In this document: piece after piece, positions 24,672-36,999 of the stretch
Layout of the letters: the number at the start of each line of letters is the position of its first letter
Position numbering within the stretch: position 1 is the stretch's first letter
DNA from: Ananas comosus
Lineage: Eukaryota > Streptophyta > Magnoliopsida > Poales > Bromeliaceae
NCBI RefSeq assembly: GCF_001540865.1
Contig: NC_033627.1
Coordinates: 13,081,153-13,145,152, forward strand
DNA length: 64,000 nt
Direction: 5' to 3'
Notes under the pieces: model-generated
What the model was told of the DNA's origin: nothing
The model's input: only the letters and a program-made list of their open reading frames with translations
The model's database searches: none
Program-made: the position numbers and the translations under genes

Positions 24672-26685
24672 TTAGCCGCCGCCGCCAGATCCATACTTCT
24701 TGCCGAAAACGATCACCTGGAGCTTATCGTACCCGGCGAGAACACCAGCACCCGCGACTGCACGGAGAATGTTGGCGCCAGCGCCCTTGAAGAGGGATTT
24801 CGCGCCCTCGTTCTTGATGATCTGTTGGAAGGCATCCAGCGAGCTGCGGTATTTGACCGCCTCACCGGATGTCATCATCATCCTCCTACGAACAGTGTCG
24901 ATGGGATAGGAGGCAAGGCCGGCGCCGATGGTGATGCCCCATCCGAGAAGGAAACTCGCGAAGAAATTGTCCTGTGCAAAACAGTTGTTTACTTAAATGC
25001 TAATTGTTAAATTGTTAAAAAGGATAGGTTGGGCTTCATGTCCGAAGAAAACAATGGAAGGACCAGACTTATGCTTGGTTAACTGACCTGCAAGGGACCA
25101 ACCAGAACCACGGGCTTGAGAGAATCGTACATCCCGAAGTAAAGCCCTCGGTAAACAATAATACCAACACACGAGATGTTGAATCCACGGTAAAGACCGG
25201 CAAGGCCATCGGACTTGAGGGTCTTCTTATAGACATCGATGAGGCCGTTGAACTGTCTCTCGCCGCCCTTCTTGGCGGCCTTGGCATCATTGGCCAAACG
25301 GGTACGGGCGTAGTCCAAAGAGTACACAAAGAGGAGAGACGAAGCACCAGCTGCACCTCCAGATGCCAAGTTACCGGCAAACCATTTCCAGTAACCGTCT
25401 CTATCCTTCTTGAAGTTGAAAAGGCTCTTGAAGTAGTCTTTAAAAGCGAAGTTCAGGGCCTGAATGAAACATAACCAAAATGTTAATACTTGAATTCTAG
25501 AAGAGTTGCATATAGCCAAATATGGATTCGTTACAAGTTTTGATCCTGAAGTTTGAGCTCGAGTTCAGTTACATCAACAATATTTCAGCTTTTACAATCT
25601 CTCACAGTTTGTTCCACATACCAGTTAAGCCCATTGTTAGTCTACCATCAAAAGAGATTAATGCCTCATCAGAATAACCATAAACTTTTGCTGTCAGGTC
25701 CAACCTAAAGAAGTTGCCATGACGGCAAACTCTAACAATCATGCTAATAATGGCATCTTTCTCGGGCGACAGATCAACAGAGAGTTTGATCAGTGCATGG
25801 GATGCAGATCAACAGAAGACTTTAGTTGGTAGATAGGATGAAGATCAACAAGATAAGAGGACATAATTATAATCAGGCCAAACTCTAAAGATTTCAATTA
25901 CATAGGTTTTTCAACTTCAACAAACGAGACCCCAAAAGTTTGCTCCACTTGACAATTAAGTTCTTTTGTTAGTCTACCGTCTAAAATTGCTATCTTAGCA
26001 TCAGCAATTAATCATGCTAATACAGTATCCTTTTTCAAATGATAGGTTAATAGAAGGAATTAATTGTGACAGAGACGAACTCCAGGAATCTAAATGCTAA
26101 CATGAAGCTCTGAGGTGTGATTTCAATAATGGTCAAATTTTAAGGACTAATTCATAATTAACCAAAACAAAGGAAACAAAGGAAAGATATTAGGACCTGA
26201 GTGGGGAAGTAGCGAATGACGTTTGCAGTGTTTCCTCTCCACAATGCAAGAATGCCTTCATCCTTCATGGTTCGGGCAAAGCAGTCCCCAATTCCCTTGT
26301 AGGGCTCAGAGAGCCTACCGCTCTTAATCATCTCATCCTGGTTCTGAATTAGGAGCTTCACACGCTCAATGGGAGCTGCAGCTGTTTTGGAGACGGCGGC
26401 AGAGACACCTCCCATGAGAAAGTCGATCAGAAACCCATAGGGGCCCTTCTCTGAAGGAGCATTAGCAAAGACAGGTGAAAGCGTGGAGATAGATGAGAGC
26501 CCAATAGGCCCATTAATGCCATGGTATGACCTCAGCACAGGGCCCTGCAGGCTCCCATTCAAGTAAGTGGCTCTGTGGATGCCAGGATTTGTGCGGGCTA
26601 CTGAACAGGGAGAGAGTTTAGTGAACAAGGTTGATTGGCCGTGAATCTTCTGTACGACGGAAGGAGGGCGCAGTTCTTCCGCCAT
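24672..26685 (-). CDS. AAC: Mitochondrial ADP,ATP carrier (adenine nucleotide translocator)
   Basis: Three in-phase exons (26685-26197, 25459-25088, 24971-24672) give 386 residues, the usual length for plant carriers with an N-terminal extension. The protein exchanges matrix ATP for cytosolic ADP across the inner mitochondrial membrane. It has three mitochondrial-carrier repeats with their signature sites: [25 protein letters not shown] and [15 protein letters not shown]. The RRRMMM motif is diagnostic of ADP/ATP carriers. About 80 residues precede the first repeat ([13 protein letters not shown]), as expected for the cleavable plant presequence. Exon junctions lie after YFPTQ and after GPLQ. 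A long intron also separates the leader from the coding region. The start is fixed by [13 protein letters not shown] and an upstream splice acceptor 22 bases away. Confidence 0.97.
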
Positions 26686-28180
26686 TTTAGCAAGTCACCA
26701 AGCTGACCTGCTTCATAACAATAGTAAGGACATCTATATGCAAAAGTACAACGAAGACAACAAAAAAGCAGCATATAAATTCACTAATAGTGTGTTTGCA
26801 ATAACATTTCTGAAGAAGAGAAAGAGCTAAGAAGCCACTTCGTTGGTAAAAGTAGAATGAACTTACACAAGCTTATTCTTATTAACAGAAAAGGCCAACA
26901 GAACATCTTCAAGTGTTTTAGCATATAGTTAGTTCTATGTGGCACATACACTCCACATCCTTGCCATATAATGCAACACAGAGAATAACAGCTATTCGAG
27001 CAGGGTTTGGGGGTTCAACCAAAGCAATTCATAGATTATAGATCTATTACAATACTTCTTCATTTTCTAAACATTCTCAATTCTTTTTTCTGAAGGTCTA
27101 GAAAATGAAAGTTCACTCTTATGGATTTCACGGAGATCATAGAATCAGATATTGAATAGCAGATACTCTATATTGTTACATTCAGATCCTCAAAGATATC
27201 ATATTTTAGAAAGGTTGTTGATCTGATCAAATCTGTCACACGTGTGCATTCAGTACTCAGGAATTTGGTAGCCCTTTCATTTTCCTATTAAGGGTCAAGC
27301 AAAGGTACTCAATTCATAATTTCAGATTGAAGATGACATCAAATCTTTCCTACAAATACATATGTAACTATTACTTATCCATTTAAGGGGGATTCTTGGG
27401 AAATGGTTAGTTTAAATACACCTCTATAATGTTCCAGAAACTACTAAGTTCCTTGCGAATCTCCACCTTCACTGGACAAGCTATCAAAAGCTAACATAGA
27501 CTAAAAAAAATAAAATATTTGCTAGGTTGACCAATTTTAAAATCATAAGAAAAAATATTCCATCCCAACACCTAAAAAGGACAATAATTGTTAAACGAAT
27601 AAGATCTGACCCTATCTAAGCATAATTTTCAAACCAGCAAACAAAAAAGCCACTGATAAGGGCTTATTCAACATGTGAAAGAGAACATATGAACAATAAC
27701 CACGAAGTAAGAGTAAGGCGCCGATCAAAGAATCTACAACAATTAGCACAGAAAACAACAAATTACATGCACAAAGCCTAATTCACAACAAACCATCCGC
27801 TAAAATCGACTTCAATCTAACGAAATCGTGCCAAAACAACCGAAAAAAAAGCAGATCTGAACAGCAGAATCCCCCAAAACCATCATTTAAACAGATCTGA
27901 AACGTCCACACAGATCTATGAACAGCATAACTCCCGATCGATCACGAAACGCAGATCGGGTATCAAAGAACACGAAGAGATCTATAGATCGAACCCTGGG
28001 AGCTGAAGCAAGGATCGATTTGACGCGAATCGATCAAGATCTACACAGCAAAGAGGCGACGGATCGAAGGGGAAAGAGATCGAAGAGAGGTTACCTCGTG
28101 GGGGAGGCCGAGGAGGTGAGGGACGAGAGCCGCCACCCTCCGAACTAATCTCTCTCTCTCTCTCTCTCCGTGTCGGCCAA
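26686..28180 (-). other. Leader of the ADP,ATP carrier gene with a 1.4 kb intron
   Basis: On the gene strand a donor CACGAG|GTAACC at 28094 and an acceptor GAAGCAG|GTCAGC at 26708 define a leader intron of about 1387 bases. The first exon carries a CT/GA run (28148-28166). Long leader introns often raise expression of highly expressed plant genes; that effect is inferred here. Confidence 0.7.
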
Positions 28181-28196
28181 TTGCGAATGGAGATGA

Positions 28197-28207
28197 GATA
28201 TTTATAG
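28197..28207 (-). promoter_or_regulatory. Putative TATA box of the ADP,ATP carrier gene
   Basis: Gene strand reads CTATAAATATC directly upstream of the GA/CT-rich leader. Confidence 0.6.
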
Positions 28208-28259
28208 TCGGGGAGAGAGAGGAGAGAGAGAGAGTGGAGTGGACAAACCCTACTTGGGG

Positions 28260-28980
28260 TTCCATTTCTCCGGAACGGGTTGAATTGTCGACTTTGCCCT
28301 CGCCATATTTTACTTTTCTTTTTTTTATTTTTTTTTATTTTATGGATTGGAGGAGAAATAATTGGATAATGTTTCTCACACAGATAGACACTGAGACACA
28401 TCAGGCTCCTTGTTTTGGGTGTAACGGAATGTTTGAACTGTAACACTTTCGTTATTTAAAATGCGCAAAATTTATTAAATTATTCCGAACTTCATTTCTT
28501 GAAATTTTTAATTTGTTTGTGGTAGCAAGCTAAAGTCACGAGTTCTAGGAGAGTAAATTCTCACCTCAGAATTATCAAAATACGACATATAAATTTTTTT
28601 ACAAACTTTGGTTGTGCATCTAAAGTTGAAATGATCTTATGTGTAGCACATTATTGTGCCCTTCAATAAGGTAGTATACTTTCACTTTCTTTTTCTTTTT
28701 TTTTTAAGTTGAGAGATTTTAGGAGTATGGCGTAGATGAATGGGTGCACCGGGAGCAGCCAATATTTTTATGTAGGGCTGTTCTAACGATTTTGTAGAAA
28801 ATAGTTGGGCTAAAATGGACCGGGCCTAAAAATTTATTTTTTTTTACTTCGCTAGAGACGGCCCACTCCTGACCCATTTCCATTTTTCAAGAAAACAAGC
28901 GTTTCCAAAAGGCATGACAACAATAACAAAAAATGGCTTCTCGATAACGCACTGAAACAACATATATGTTGGTTTTATGA
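28260..28980. other. Intergenic DNA, no gene seen
   Basis: Upstream flank of the carrier gene. It is AT-rich with short T runs, and I see no family-like coding frame. Confidence 0.4.
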
Positions 28981-29098
28981 ACTAGGTGGTTGGTACCCGA
29001 GACCCAAGTTCGAATCCTAGTTGATTCACATTTTCAGCTAAGTTTATTTCTAAATGAAATAAATGAAGCAGGTAGCGTGCTACCTATCTCTCAAAAAA
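28981..29098 (+). mobile_element. tRNA-related SINE, 5'-shortened copy
   Basis: Matches the 12.2 kb copy from GGTGGTTGGTACCCG through the B-box AAGTTCGAATCC and GAAGCAGGTAGC to CTATCTCTCAAAAAAAA. The region left of the A-box is not recognisable. Confidence 0.7.
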
Positions 29099-29099
29099 A

Positions 29100-29312
29100 A
29101 CATTTGGTGCTATTAGATTTCGACCTTTGGACGAAGAGATGTGTAGTTAGAATGATAGTAATCCTCTACGATTGAGTGGGTGATTGATTAAATAGTATGA
29201 TTTAACAGGTGAAATGATTAAAATGATAGATCTAACGACAGAACACTCGATAGCACCAAACGTTTGATACTATCGGTAATATAGTAGCCGAACTCTAGGT
29301 TTTATATATATA
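29100..29312. mobile_element. MITE, (TA)-associated family
   Basis: Begins TTTGGTGCTATTAGATTTCG and ends with inverted CGATAGCACCAAACG plus AGTAGCCGAACTCT, followed by TATATATATAG. The core motif GATTGAGTGGGTGATTGATT is shared with the copy at 50.8 kb. It directly follows a SINE tail. Confidence 0.6.
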
Positions 29313-29339
29313 GTTGTTGTGAATATAAAATTATAAGGG

Positions 29340-30039
29340 GAACTCAGAACCCTCAATGAAAAGTTTTTCTGAAACTAAAGGCTATGTACCCAGTTGAGGA
29401 GGCATAGGAAGCATCAATAAAAAGCACCTGTACAATCAGACACCAGTGCAAGATAAGAAAAACATGTTGCAAATTGTTAGGATGAAAAGTTTGGAACTTC
29501 TGCTTCTGCTTCTGCTTCTGCTGCAGCGAGAAGTTATTAAAGCTTTACATTCCAATGGAATAGCTGTTAGCACCTAATCAAATATAAACAATTCACAGTA
29601 ATAGAAGTTTCAAGGAATAAGATCCCAGTAAAAATACAAGAAACCAAAGTATACACTAAATTTGAGAATGGTGGAAAGAAAGCAAGGAAATTACGAGCAC
29701 CAGTTGGACGAAAATAGACCAAGTTATCTTTTACACGAAGAATAAAACCTGATTAGAACTTCCATGACCCAATTTTACGTAGAAATAGTAGTACATGCAG
29801 TTAAGTAATACAAACTCGAACTTGCCCCCAAAATTTTTATCAAAATTAGCCAGTATTAGTAAACCTAGACAGAAAAAAAATGTTTCTGACATAAAACTGG
29901 CGAATTGATAAAGCTAAAAAGGGTTAACATATATTTCTAACCCATATACGAAGACGAACAATTATCTATAATACATGTATGTTCTAAAATCAAACTCTAA
30001 CTGTCTCTTGCCCATATATCATGGAAACAAAATCATCAA
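29340..30039 (-). other. 3' flank of the receptor kinase gene
   Basis: Likely holds the 3' UTR of the downstream-ending receptor gene. It includes a short (CTTCTG)n tract near 29.5 kb and no further coding sequence. Confidence 0.4.
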
Positions 30040-33024
30040 TTAACAAGATTGCGCATCAGATCCAACCCCATCTAGCCACAAAACAACTTGGTCGATCGAA
30101 GGCCTGTGTCGTGGGTCTGAGCTAATGCATTTACAAGCAGTCTCGAGCACCATCAGAAGCTGCTTCTCATGCACCTTACTCCATATTACGCTATCAAATA
30201 TCTGCTCTTCTTTCTTCTCCGCCTTCATACGAATCACCCACGAGACTAAGTCCCTGCACCCTTTCGCCTTGCACACATCGACCGGCCTCCTACCTGTCAG
30301 AAGTTCCAATAGAACTACACCAAAGCTGAATACATCTCCTCTAGGGGTGGCAATTAAACTCTGGCTATACTCTGGAGGAATATAACCTAGAGTACCAACT
30401 AAGTCGGTAGTAACATGAGTATCATATGGACGGATAAGCCTCGAAAGCCCAAAATCGGCCAAGTGTGCTTCAAACTTCTCATCCAAGAGAATGTTGCTCG
30501 ACTTCACATCACGGTGTATAATATTGGGCTCGCAGATTTTATGCAAGTAAGCCAAACCCCTCGCTGAACCCTGTGCAATTCTGAGCCTCATTTCCCACTT
30601 CAGTAAAGACCCGCCATCGGCTCTTTCGTGTAGCCAATAGTCTAGGCTTCCATTTTCCATGTAAGAGTAGATTAATAGCCTATCATTTCCATATTTGCAA
30701 TAGCCTTTGAGGGAAACAAGGTTCTTATGCTGAGCCCTGGAGAGTGCTTCTACTTCAGCATGGAACTCCCTTTCCATTTGCCCGCAATCACCCGAAAGCC
30801 TTTTAATTGCGGCTTTTGATCCGTCAGGGAGATATGCTTTGTACACTAAGCCAAATCCCCCGCACCCAATTATATTTGCTTGATCAAAATTGTTGGTTGA
30901 CTTCAACAGATCGCCGATGGTTAGATCTTTCGTGTCCGAATTTGGAAAGAAAAATACCAATTTTGAACTCGAGTCCGATGATCTGTGTGGCCCGCCTTCT
31001 AAATCCTCTTCAGCCATTGGATCGACAATATCCTTTCTCGACATGTTAAGCAAGACAACAGCTAGAAGTAAAGCAGCTCCCACACCGATACTTATAGTTA
31101 TTCCAAGAATGCTGCTCCTCCCTATCCTATTGCCCATATTGGTAGAAATTTCGGGCTTAAATCCAACCACTGATTGCGATCCATTACAAGGCATAGATGA
31201 CCTGCAAAGTCCCGGGTTACCCTCAAAGCTCGAGTTAGAGAAAGTGAAGAACTGGTCCCCACTTGGTATTTCACCCTCTAAATTGTTATGTGCTACACTG
31301 AACTTCGATAAGAAGGTAAGTTTACTTAGAGATTTGGGAATTGATCCATTCAGTTGATTCCACGAGAGATCCAACACCTCCAAATTCTCCATTTCCGATA
31401 GGGTTTCGGGAATGCTTCCTGATAAGTTATTCTTGCTCAAATCTAACACATGGAGTGCCTTTAAATGCCCAAACTCCGGCCATATTGTACCGTTGAACCG
31501 ATTATCATTCAAATAGAGAGATGGGGGAAAGCTCGAGAGTTGGTTGTATTGAAGGCCACAAGTAGTTTTATTTCGCTTCACGTACAACGGCATTCCAATG
31601 GAGTTCGAAGATGGGTACGTCTGAGCAAAAACAAGACTCTTTAAGTGGGTCAAACTCTTTGGAATTTCCCCGCTCAAAGAATTGTTCGATATGTCTAAAT
31701 AAGTCAAGTACTCGAGCTGGTCAATCCACGGAGGAATTGAACCGCTCAATCGGTTCCACGACAAATCCAGCACTTGCAACTTCTCACACTTCGACAACCA
31801 AAGAGGGATTTGGCCTTTAAGATCACAATTTCCTAACGCCAATACCTCTAAATTCGCGAACCCATCAGAAAGCTCCGGAATTTCTTCGCCGTGGAAATTC
31901 TTTGTTAGAATAAGTGTATTCAGCTTCGTGCACCCCTGAAGCACATTTAACGCCCCCGACATGTTGTGGAAGCTATTGTTCGACAGCGAAAGGAGCGAGA
32001 GCGAAACTAGTGTTTTGTACTCCTCCGGAATTTCTCCGGACAGGCTGTTTTTAGCAACACTAAAAGTTTGCAATTCTTGGCAATTCGAAAGGTTAATAGG
32101 GAGGGGGCCAACAAAGTGGTTACTCGCAAGGTCGAGAGTTCTGAGGAACGGCATATTGGAAAAATCGAGATCTATCGAGCCCGTCAATGAATTGTTCCGA
32201 AGATCGAGCACTTTGAGCATCGAGCAATGGGACAAAGAAGGTGGGAGCTCCCCAGTGAAGGAATTCGAATGCGCGACGAATTGCTCGAGCATCGACAGGT
32301 TTCGAAACGCGTCGGGGATCGAACCGCCGAACGAGTTAAGCGACAAATCCAATACTCGGAGATTGGACAGCGAGCTCAAATTCACGCTGATATCACCGAC
32401 GAAATTGTTCGCGGAGAGCGAGAGCTTCTGCAACGAGATCAAATCGAAGAGGGGTTCGGGGAGTTCACCTGAGAAGGAGTTGGAGCTGAGATGGAGCTCT
32501 CTGAGAGTGCCGCTGCAATTGGTTGCGCCGCGATGGGGTCGGAGGCAGGAGGGGAGGGGGCCGGAGAGGGAGTTGTTGCTGGCGTTGAAGTGGGAGAGAT
32601 GGGGCAAGGAGGAGAGGTCGAAGAGGGAGCCATTGAAGGAGTTGGAGGAGAGGTTGAGGGAGGTTAGGGTTTGGATGCGGGAGAGGGGGGCGAGGGGGCC
32701 GGTTAGGGCATTGAAGCTGAGGTCGAGGACGCGGAGGTGGGGGAGGGGGAGGAGGGGGAGGGGCCCGGTGAGGTTAAGCCCGGAGAGGAGGAGGGCGGTG
32801 ACGGTAAGGTTACCGCCGCCGCGGCCACCCGGTGAGCATACCACCCCGGGCCACTCGCAGCAGCGCGCGGGGTCTGACCACGCGGGGGGCGCGGCGGTGA
32901 GGTTACCGGCGAAGGAGCGGAGCGCGTCGAAGTCCCTGGGGTCGCATGGCGTGGGTAGCACCAGGGAGGGGTTATGAAAAAAAACTAAGTAAAAGAAGAA
33001 GATGATGAAGCTTAAAGAGGCCAT
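30040..33024 (-). CDS. PSKR2: Phytosulfokine receptor, PSKR2-type LRR receptor kinase
   Basis: A single uninterrupted ORF of 994 residues, intronless as in known PSKR genes. A hydrophobic signal peptide (about 1-23) precedes an N-cap with CCEWPGVVC. About 20 leucine-rich repeats follow, broken by an island domain (about 466-500, containing MPLYVKRNK) that in PSKRs binds the sulfated pentapeptide. A transmembrane helix lies at about 639-660. The kinase domain has the Gly loop [11 protein letters not shown] (about 720), Lys741 in AIKRL, HRD at 837-839 and DFG at 857-859, so it should be an active RD kinase. [38 protein letters not shown] and the island agree better with Arabidopsis PSKR2 than PSKR1 in my recollection. 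It acts at the plasma membrane, promoting growth and modulating immunity in the known cases. The first 600 codons are GC-rich. Confidence 0.95.
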   Translation of the reverse strand: MASLSFIIFFFYLVFFHNPSLVLPTPCDPRDFDALRSFAGNLTAAPPAWSDPARCCEWPGVVCSPGGRGGGNLTVTALLLSGLNLTGPLPLLPLPHLRVLDLSFNALTGPLAPLSRIQTLTSLNLSSNSFNGSLFDLSSLPHLSHFNASNNSLSGPLPSCLRPHRGATNCSGTLRELHLSSNSFSGELPEPLFDLISLQKLSLSANNFVGDISVNLSSLSNLRVLDLSLNSFGGSIPDAFRNLSMLEQFVAHSNSFTGELPPSLSHCSMLKVLDLRNNSLTGSIDLDFSNMPFLRTLDLASNHFVGPLPINLSNCQELQTFSVAKNSLSGEIPEEYKTLVSLSLLSLSNNSFHNMSGALNVLQGCTKLNTLILTKNFHGEEIPELSDGFANLEVLALGNCDLKGQIPLWLSKCEKLQVLDLSWNRLSGSIPPWIDQLEYLTYLDISNNSLSGEIPKSLTHLKSLVFAQTYPSSNSIGMPLYVKRNKTTCGLQYNQLSSFPPSLYLNDNRFNGTIWPEFGHLKALHVLDLSKNNLSGSIPETLSEMENLEVLDLSWNQLNGSIPKSLSKLTFLSKFSVAHNNLEGEIPSGDQFFTFSNSSFEGNPGLCRSSMPCNGSQSVVGFKPEISTNMGNRIGRSSILGITISIGVGAALLLAVVLLNMSRKDIVDPMAEEDLEGGPHRSSDSSSKLVFFFPNSDTKDLTIGDLLKSTNNFDQANIIGCGGFGLVYKAYLPDGSKAAIKRLSGDCGQMEREFHAEVEALSRAQHKNLVSLKGYCKYGNDRLLIYSYMENGSLDYWLHERADGGSLLKWEMRLRIAQGSARGLAYLHKICEPNIIHRDVKSSNILLDEKFEAHLADFGLSRLIRPYDTHVTTDLVGTLGYIPPEYSQSLIATPRGDVFSFGVVLLELLTGRRPVDVCKAKGCRDLVSWVIRMKAEKKEEQIFDSVIWSKVHEKQLLMVLETACKCISSDPRHRPSIDQVVLWLDGVGSDAQSC

Positions 33025-33086
33025 TAATGGTGTGGGGGGGAGTGGGGAGGATTCTGAAGAAGAAGACCCGGAAGAGTGAATGGAAT

Positions 33087-33093
33087 GTATAGA
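33087..33093 (-). promoter_or_regulatory. Possible TATA-like box of the receptor gene
   Basis: Gene strand reads CTATACA about 65 bases upstream of the ATG. It is a weak match. Confidence 0.3.
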
Positions 33094-33190
33094 GGAATGG
33101 TGATCTTAGTTAGTGTAGTTATGCATGTGGGTGGTAGTGGTGGTGGTCAAAAGGGGAGACCCATATTTCTAAGAGGACACATGAATCAAA

Positions 33191-33433
33191 GGAGAGAGAG
33201 AGAGAGAGAGAGAGAGAGCACCATGGAAAAGAGGAGAGGGGGGGGAGCTTAAGAGAGAAGAAAGGGTTCCCTGTGGACCAAACAAAGACCCAGAATCTAA
33301 ACAATTGCCTTCTTTTTCATCTTCTTTGTTTACCTGGGTCTTCTCCAACTTCTTCACATGCTTTGCTTAATGGGGATCTCTCTCTCTCTCTCTCTCTTTC
33401 TCATCTAACTTGGATTTGTTGGACTAAAATAAA

Positions 33434-33468
<35 letters not shown>
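33191..33468. repeat. GA / CT / GA microsatellite group upstream of the receptor gene
   Basis: (GA)n at 33191-33218, (CT)n at 33377-33397 and (GA)n at 33438-33468. The opposite orientation of the last two could form a stem of about 20 bp. Confidence 0.8.
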
Positions 33469-33471
<3 letters not shown>

Positions 33472-33499
33472 GTTGGGGGAGTAGGGGTGGGTAAGATGC

Positions 33500-34100
33500 T
33501 TTTCCCGAAGCCAATAAATGGGAGCTTTGAAGAAGTAGAAGCTTCAAAAGCTAAAAAGAAGGAAAAAAATGGAATCAGTATTAAGCAGGAGAGGGAGGAG
33601 AGAGAGTAAGGGGGAGCAGAGACTAGGGAGGAGCCTGATATATCTTTTGAGCATTGCTACTTTTACACACTATTAAAAACAGTGTATATTTTACACTTTC
33701 TCACTTAAAAATTAATGTTTATTTTATTTTTTTTTTAAATATAAAATATTTTTGAAATTTTCTAAATTTTAGGGTGAAAGAGTATAAGTTGTACATTTTT
33801 GGACGAGTGTACACGTAATTAATAGTTAATAACTAATAAAAATAGTAAATTTAATGAATAAATGAGGATTTCTTAAATCAAATAAATTATAAATAAGAAA
33901 GTGTTAACTAAAAAATAAAGTTTTTCAAAATCACCTATAATTTAGAGGGTTTCAGTATATGTTTTACCACATCTTTGTAGTATTAAATTTTGACCGAAAG
34001 AAAATTGAGAAAACGGTCCTCAAGATAAAATTATTTTATTTATTGTTCATACAAATTCAAAATTTGTGTCACTCACACAAGGAGCGAGGGTATTAAATAA
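33500..34100. other. AT-rich intergenic DNA, no gene seen
   Basis: Upstream flank of the receptor gene. I see no coding frame or clear element. Confidence 0.4.
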
Positions 34101-34410
34101 TTTACGAAGACAGGTTTAACATGTAAATAATACAAATCTAAAAATTACATAAACTAGCGAATACGGCGGTTTTAAACTATAAATCATGCAGTCCAGCACG
34201 ACTCTAAAATTTACGTTATTTACGCGATGACAGGTTTAATATGTAAATAATACAAATCTAAAAGTGAGGGTAGAAAATAATTTACGAAGACAAGTTTAAT
34301 ATGTAAATAATACGAATCGAAAAGTTACATAAACTAGCGAACACGACAGTTTTACGCTACAAACCATGCAGTCCAGCACGATTCTAAAATTTACGTTCAT
34401 TTACGCGATG
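34101..34410 (+). repeat. Direct tandem duplication, period 180 bp
   Basis: TTTACGAAGACA(G/A)GTTTAA begins at 34101 and again at 34281. The copies run in parallel through ACATAAACTAGCGAA, CATGCAGTCCAGCACGA and TTTACGCGATGA. A partial third unit (GACAGGTTTAATATG) starts at 34229. Confidence 0.75.
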
Positions 34411-34848
34411 AATTACGAACAGAGTGATCTGATCGTAGTCCCCACCAAATTTTTGTTCCTACTTCCTTGGTTTGATTATATAGTGGTTTGGTTAATGGCC
34501 CCCGTAGTAGTAGATCTTAGTGTGGAGTGGGCTCCCGGCATTCAATGTGGAGTGGATGCATGCTGGTGCAGCAGCAGAGCCAGAGACCACAACCACCACC
34601 ACCACCACCACTAATCCACCTGCATGTTTGGATCTTGCGTTTGCTTCGCTTGCTCACAGGACTCATGCTCTTGGCTTTTATTATTATCATCTCTCTCTCT
34701 CTCTCTCTCTCTTGGGGTTCTCACTTTTGTGTACTCTACTACATTCAATGGGTGTAATTAATGACGAGTGAAGTGGTAGGGAGTAGGGGGGATTTGACAT
34801 ATACAGGGGATCGATTCCCTGCTCACTTTGGTTGTAAGCAACGGGTTT

Positions 34849-34874
34849 CAATGAACCGGCGGTCCGGTTCATTG
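34849..34874. repeat. Perfect 11-bp hairpin
   Basis: CAATGAACCGG and CCGGTTCATTG are separated by CGGT, followed by a further ATTGGACCGG. No T tract follows, so it is not an obvious terminator. Confidence 0.6.
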
Positions 34875-34925
34875 GACCGGTTTACACAAGCCTGTTTTAG
34901 GAGTTAACATGGTATGACGTTACTG

Positions 34926-35070
34926 TGTGTCCTTAGCATAAGTGGCAAAGCATTCGATGATTGTTATCTGATATTTTAAATTTGAATCTTAATTAATTCA
35001 CATTTTTAGTTAAATTTATTTTTTTAAAAAACTAAATAAAGTGGTAGCTTATTATTTTTTTCTTAAAAAA
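34926..35070 (+). mobile_element. tRNA-related SINE, old copy
   Basis: AAGTGGCAAAGCATTC corresponds to the A-box region of the 12.2 kb copy. TTTGAATCTTAATTAATTCAC corresponds to the B-box and body, and CTAAATAAAGTGGTAGC to the 3' end. Heavily mutated. Confidence 0.55.
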
Positions 35071-35074
35071 ATAT

Positions 35075-35950
35075 TATATAACGATTAAATGAAAAATTAC
35101 AAGTAGCCTCTGTGTAGGGCGACATCTAGAATTTAATTTTTAAAAAGACCAAATAAAAATTAATTATTATAATAATTAATTATTTAAAACTAATATTCTA
35201 TTCATTAGCAGTTAGATATATTTTTTTAAAAAAATAATTAATATAAAATAATATCAGGAAGGAAAGCTATTGTCTCTGTCAACCCCGCTCCCTCCTTCCC
35301 TGCTTCTATAGTATAATATGAAATTTACTTGAGGTATTTTTTATATTTTATTAGTACAATATTATGGTATACTCTATAAATTTACAAAAAGTTAAAAAGT
35401 ATATATAGCAAGAGTGTTTCTAAAATTTACTATATATTTGTAGTATTATGCAAAACTGTTACGTACCAAACAAAAATTACAATGAAATATATTATTATTT
35501 AATTATAAATATTAATAATAGCAAATTTTAATCATCCACGTAATAGAAGTTCTTTCAAAAATCTTTCCGAAATAGAGGGACAATTTAGATTTGTGGATTG
35601 TATATATATGTTTAACAACTGTGTTAAAAATTGTCAAAATATTTCAAATTTAGAATCGTGTAATAGTGCAGTACATAAACGGTCGCAGGATTCAGCAGGA
35701 CCGAACCGGGCCGGACCAAGCAATAGGGGACTGAACCGGACCGGTGAAACGCAGCGGCCCCGTTCGCACCTAACTCCGCGGGTCAACCACTTTGCGTGCT
35801 CTTCGAATCATTGCATGTGATCTCCACTTTCCCCTCTCTCTCTCTCTCCTCTTTCAAATTTATTGGGTAAATAAATTAAACATGCATGGAGACCCCCCTC
35901 AACTATATGAAATTTAGAACAAGCACCCTCAACTCTTTTTTCTTTTTTTT
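35075..35950. other. Intergenic DNA, no gene seen
   Basis: Mostly AT-rich. A short GC-rich patch (35.68-35.80 kb) has several ACCGGACCGG-like motifs that resemble the hairpin at 34.85 kb. Confidence 0.35.
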
Positions 35951-35952
35951 CG

Positions 35953-36312
35953 GTTAATTTCATACAGGTCTTTGTAAATATAGTAAATGACAAATATATA
36001 CTTACTATAAAAGTCATAATGTTTTCAAATATGTCACTGCTGTTAGAACCGTTAGAAAAATTTAGTTAATCATAGATTAAATACTTAACATTGGTTGGTT
36101 TTTGACTTTTTTATCCGTTTTATATTATATTATTATATCTTTTAGAATAATATATTTGTGATGGCAAAATTGAAAACATAAATGGTTTTTAACGATTCTC
36201 TAACGATAACAAATCAGAGGAATATATTTTAAAATATTAGAACTTTTGCTGAAATAACATATGAAGTTGAACTTTATAGGGATATATTTGTCATTCACTT
36301 ATTGAAATTAAT
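35953..36312. mobile_element. Foldback element, family FB-1, copy 2
   Basis: Starts GTTAATTTCATACAGGTC and ends with inverted TTGAAATTAATC. The arms contain the opposed motifs CTTTGTAAATATAGTAAATG and GGGATATATTTGTCATTCAC. Confidence 0.6.
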
Positions 36313-36539
36313 CTTTTTTTCGAAGTTTAGTTATTTTAATAAAAGAAAAATTAAAGATTTTATCATATTCATTTTAATTTACCTTTTAATAAATAAAATT
36401 AGACTAATCAATAGTTAATTATTATTAGAGTTGGTAAAGTTATAAAAAAAACTAACTTAACTAAGTGTAAGAATATATGCAAAAAAGTAAAGTTTCACGG
36501 ATCATGATTACAAAAAGGTAAAAGTGTACAAAAACTTAT

Positions 36540-36880
36540 TTTAATTATTATCTATTAGAATTTGACTATCCAATTTTCAAAAATTTTGATTTTACTGTTT
36601 GACCATTTAATTTATTTGATTTGAACTAATAAATAACTCTTTAACTTTAAAAATTAAATACTATAATTTATTTTTACAAATTTAATTGGTATATTTTGTA
36701 TAATTTAGGTAGTTATAAATTTATTGAATAAGCAACTAATTAGCTTATATTTTATATTTAAAGAGCTATCAAACTATTTAAATTAAATAAATTGAAATGT
36801 CAGATACTAAAAATCAAATGTTTGAAAAATTAGATGATCGAATCAAAATATTTTATAATTCAGATAAATTTTATATTATT
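36540..36880. repeat. AT-rich dispersed repeat, copy c
   Basis: Shares ordered motifs with 12.64-13.31 kb: GGTATATTTTGTATAATTTA, GTTATAAATTTATTGAAT and a terminal AATTCAGATAAATTTTA. Confidence 0.5.
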
Positions 36881-36999
36881 TTACTTAATAAAAAAAATAA
36901 TGCTTAGGAGCCTATTTTAAAACGGTATAGCAGAGATGTCTCCGCTTACATTTTTGCGTATTTATTAACACAAGAGGACTACATATACGTGGGACCCAC

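Noticed and set aside
31961..32977. 338-codon plus-strand ORF inside the receptor gene
   Set aside because: It is antisense to well-conserved leucine-rich repeats and has an Arg/Glu composition typical of a shadow frame.
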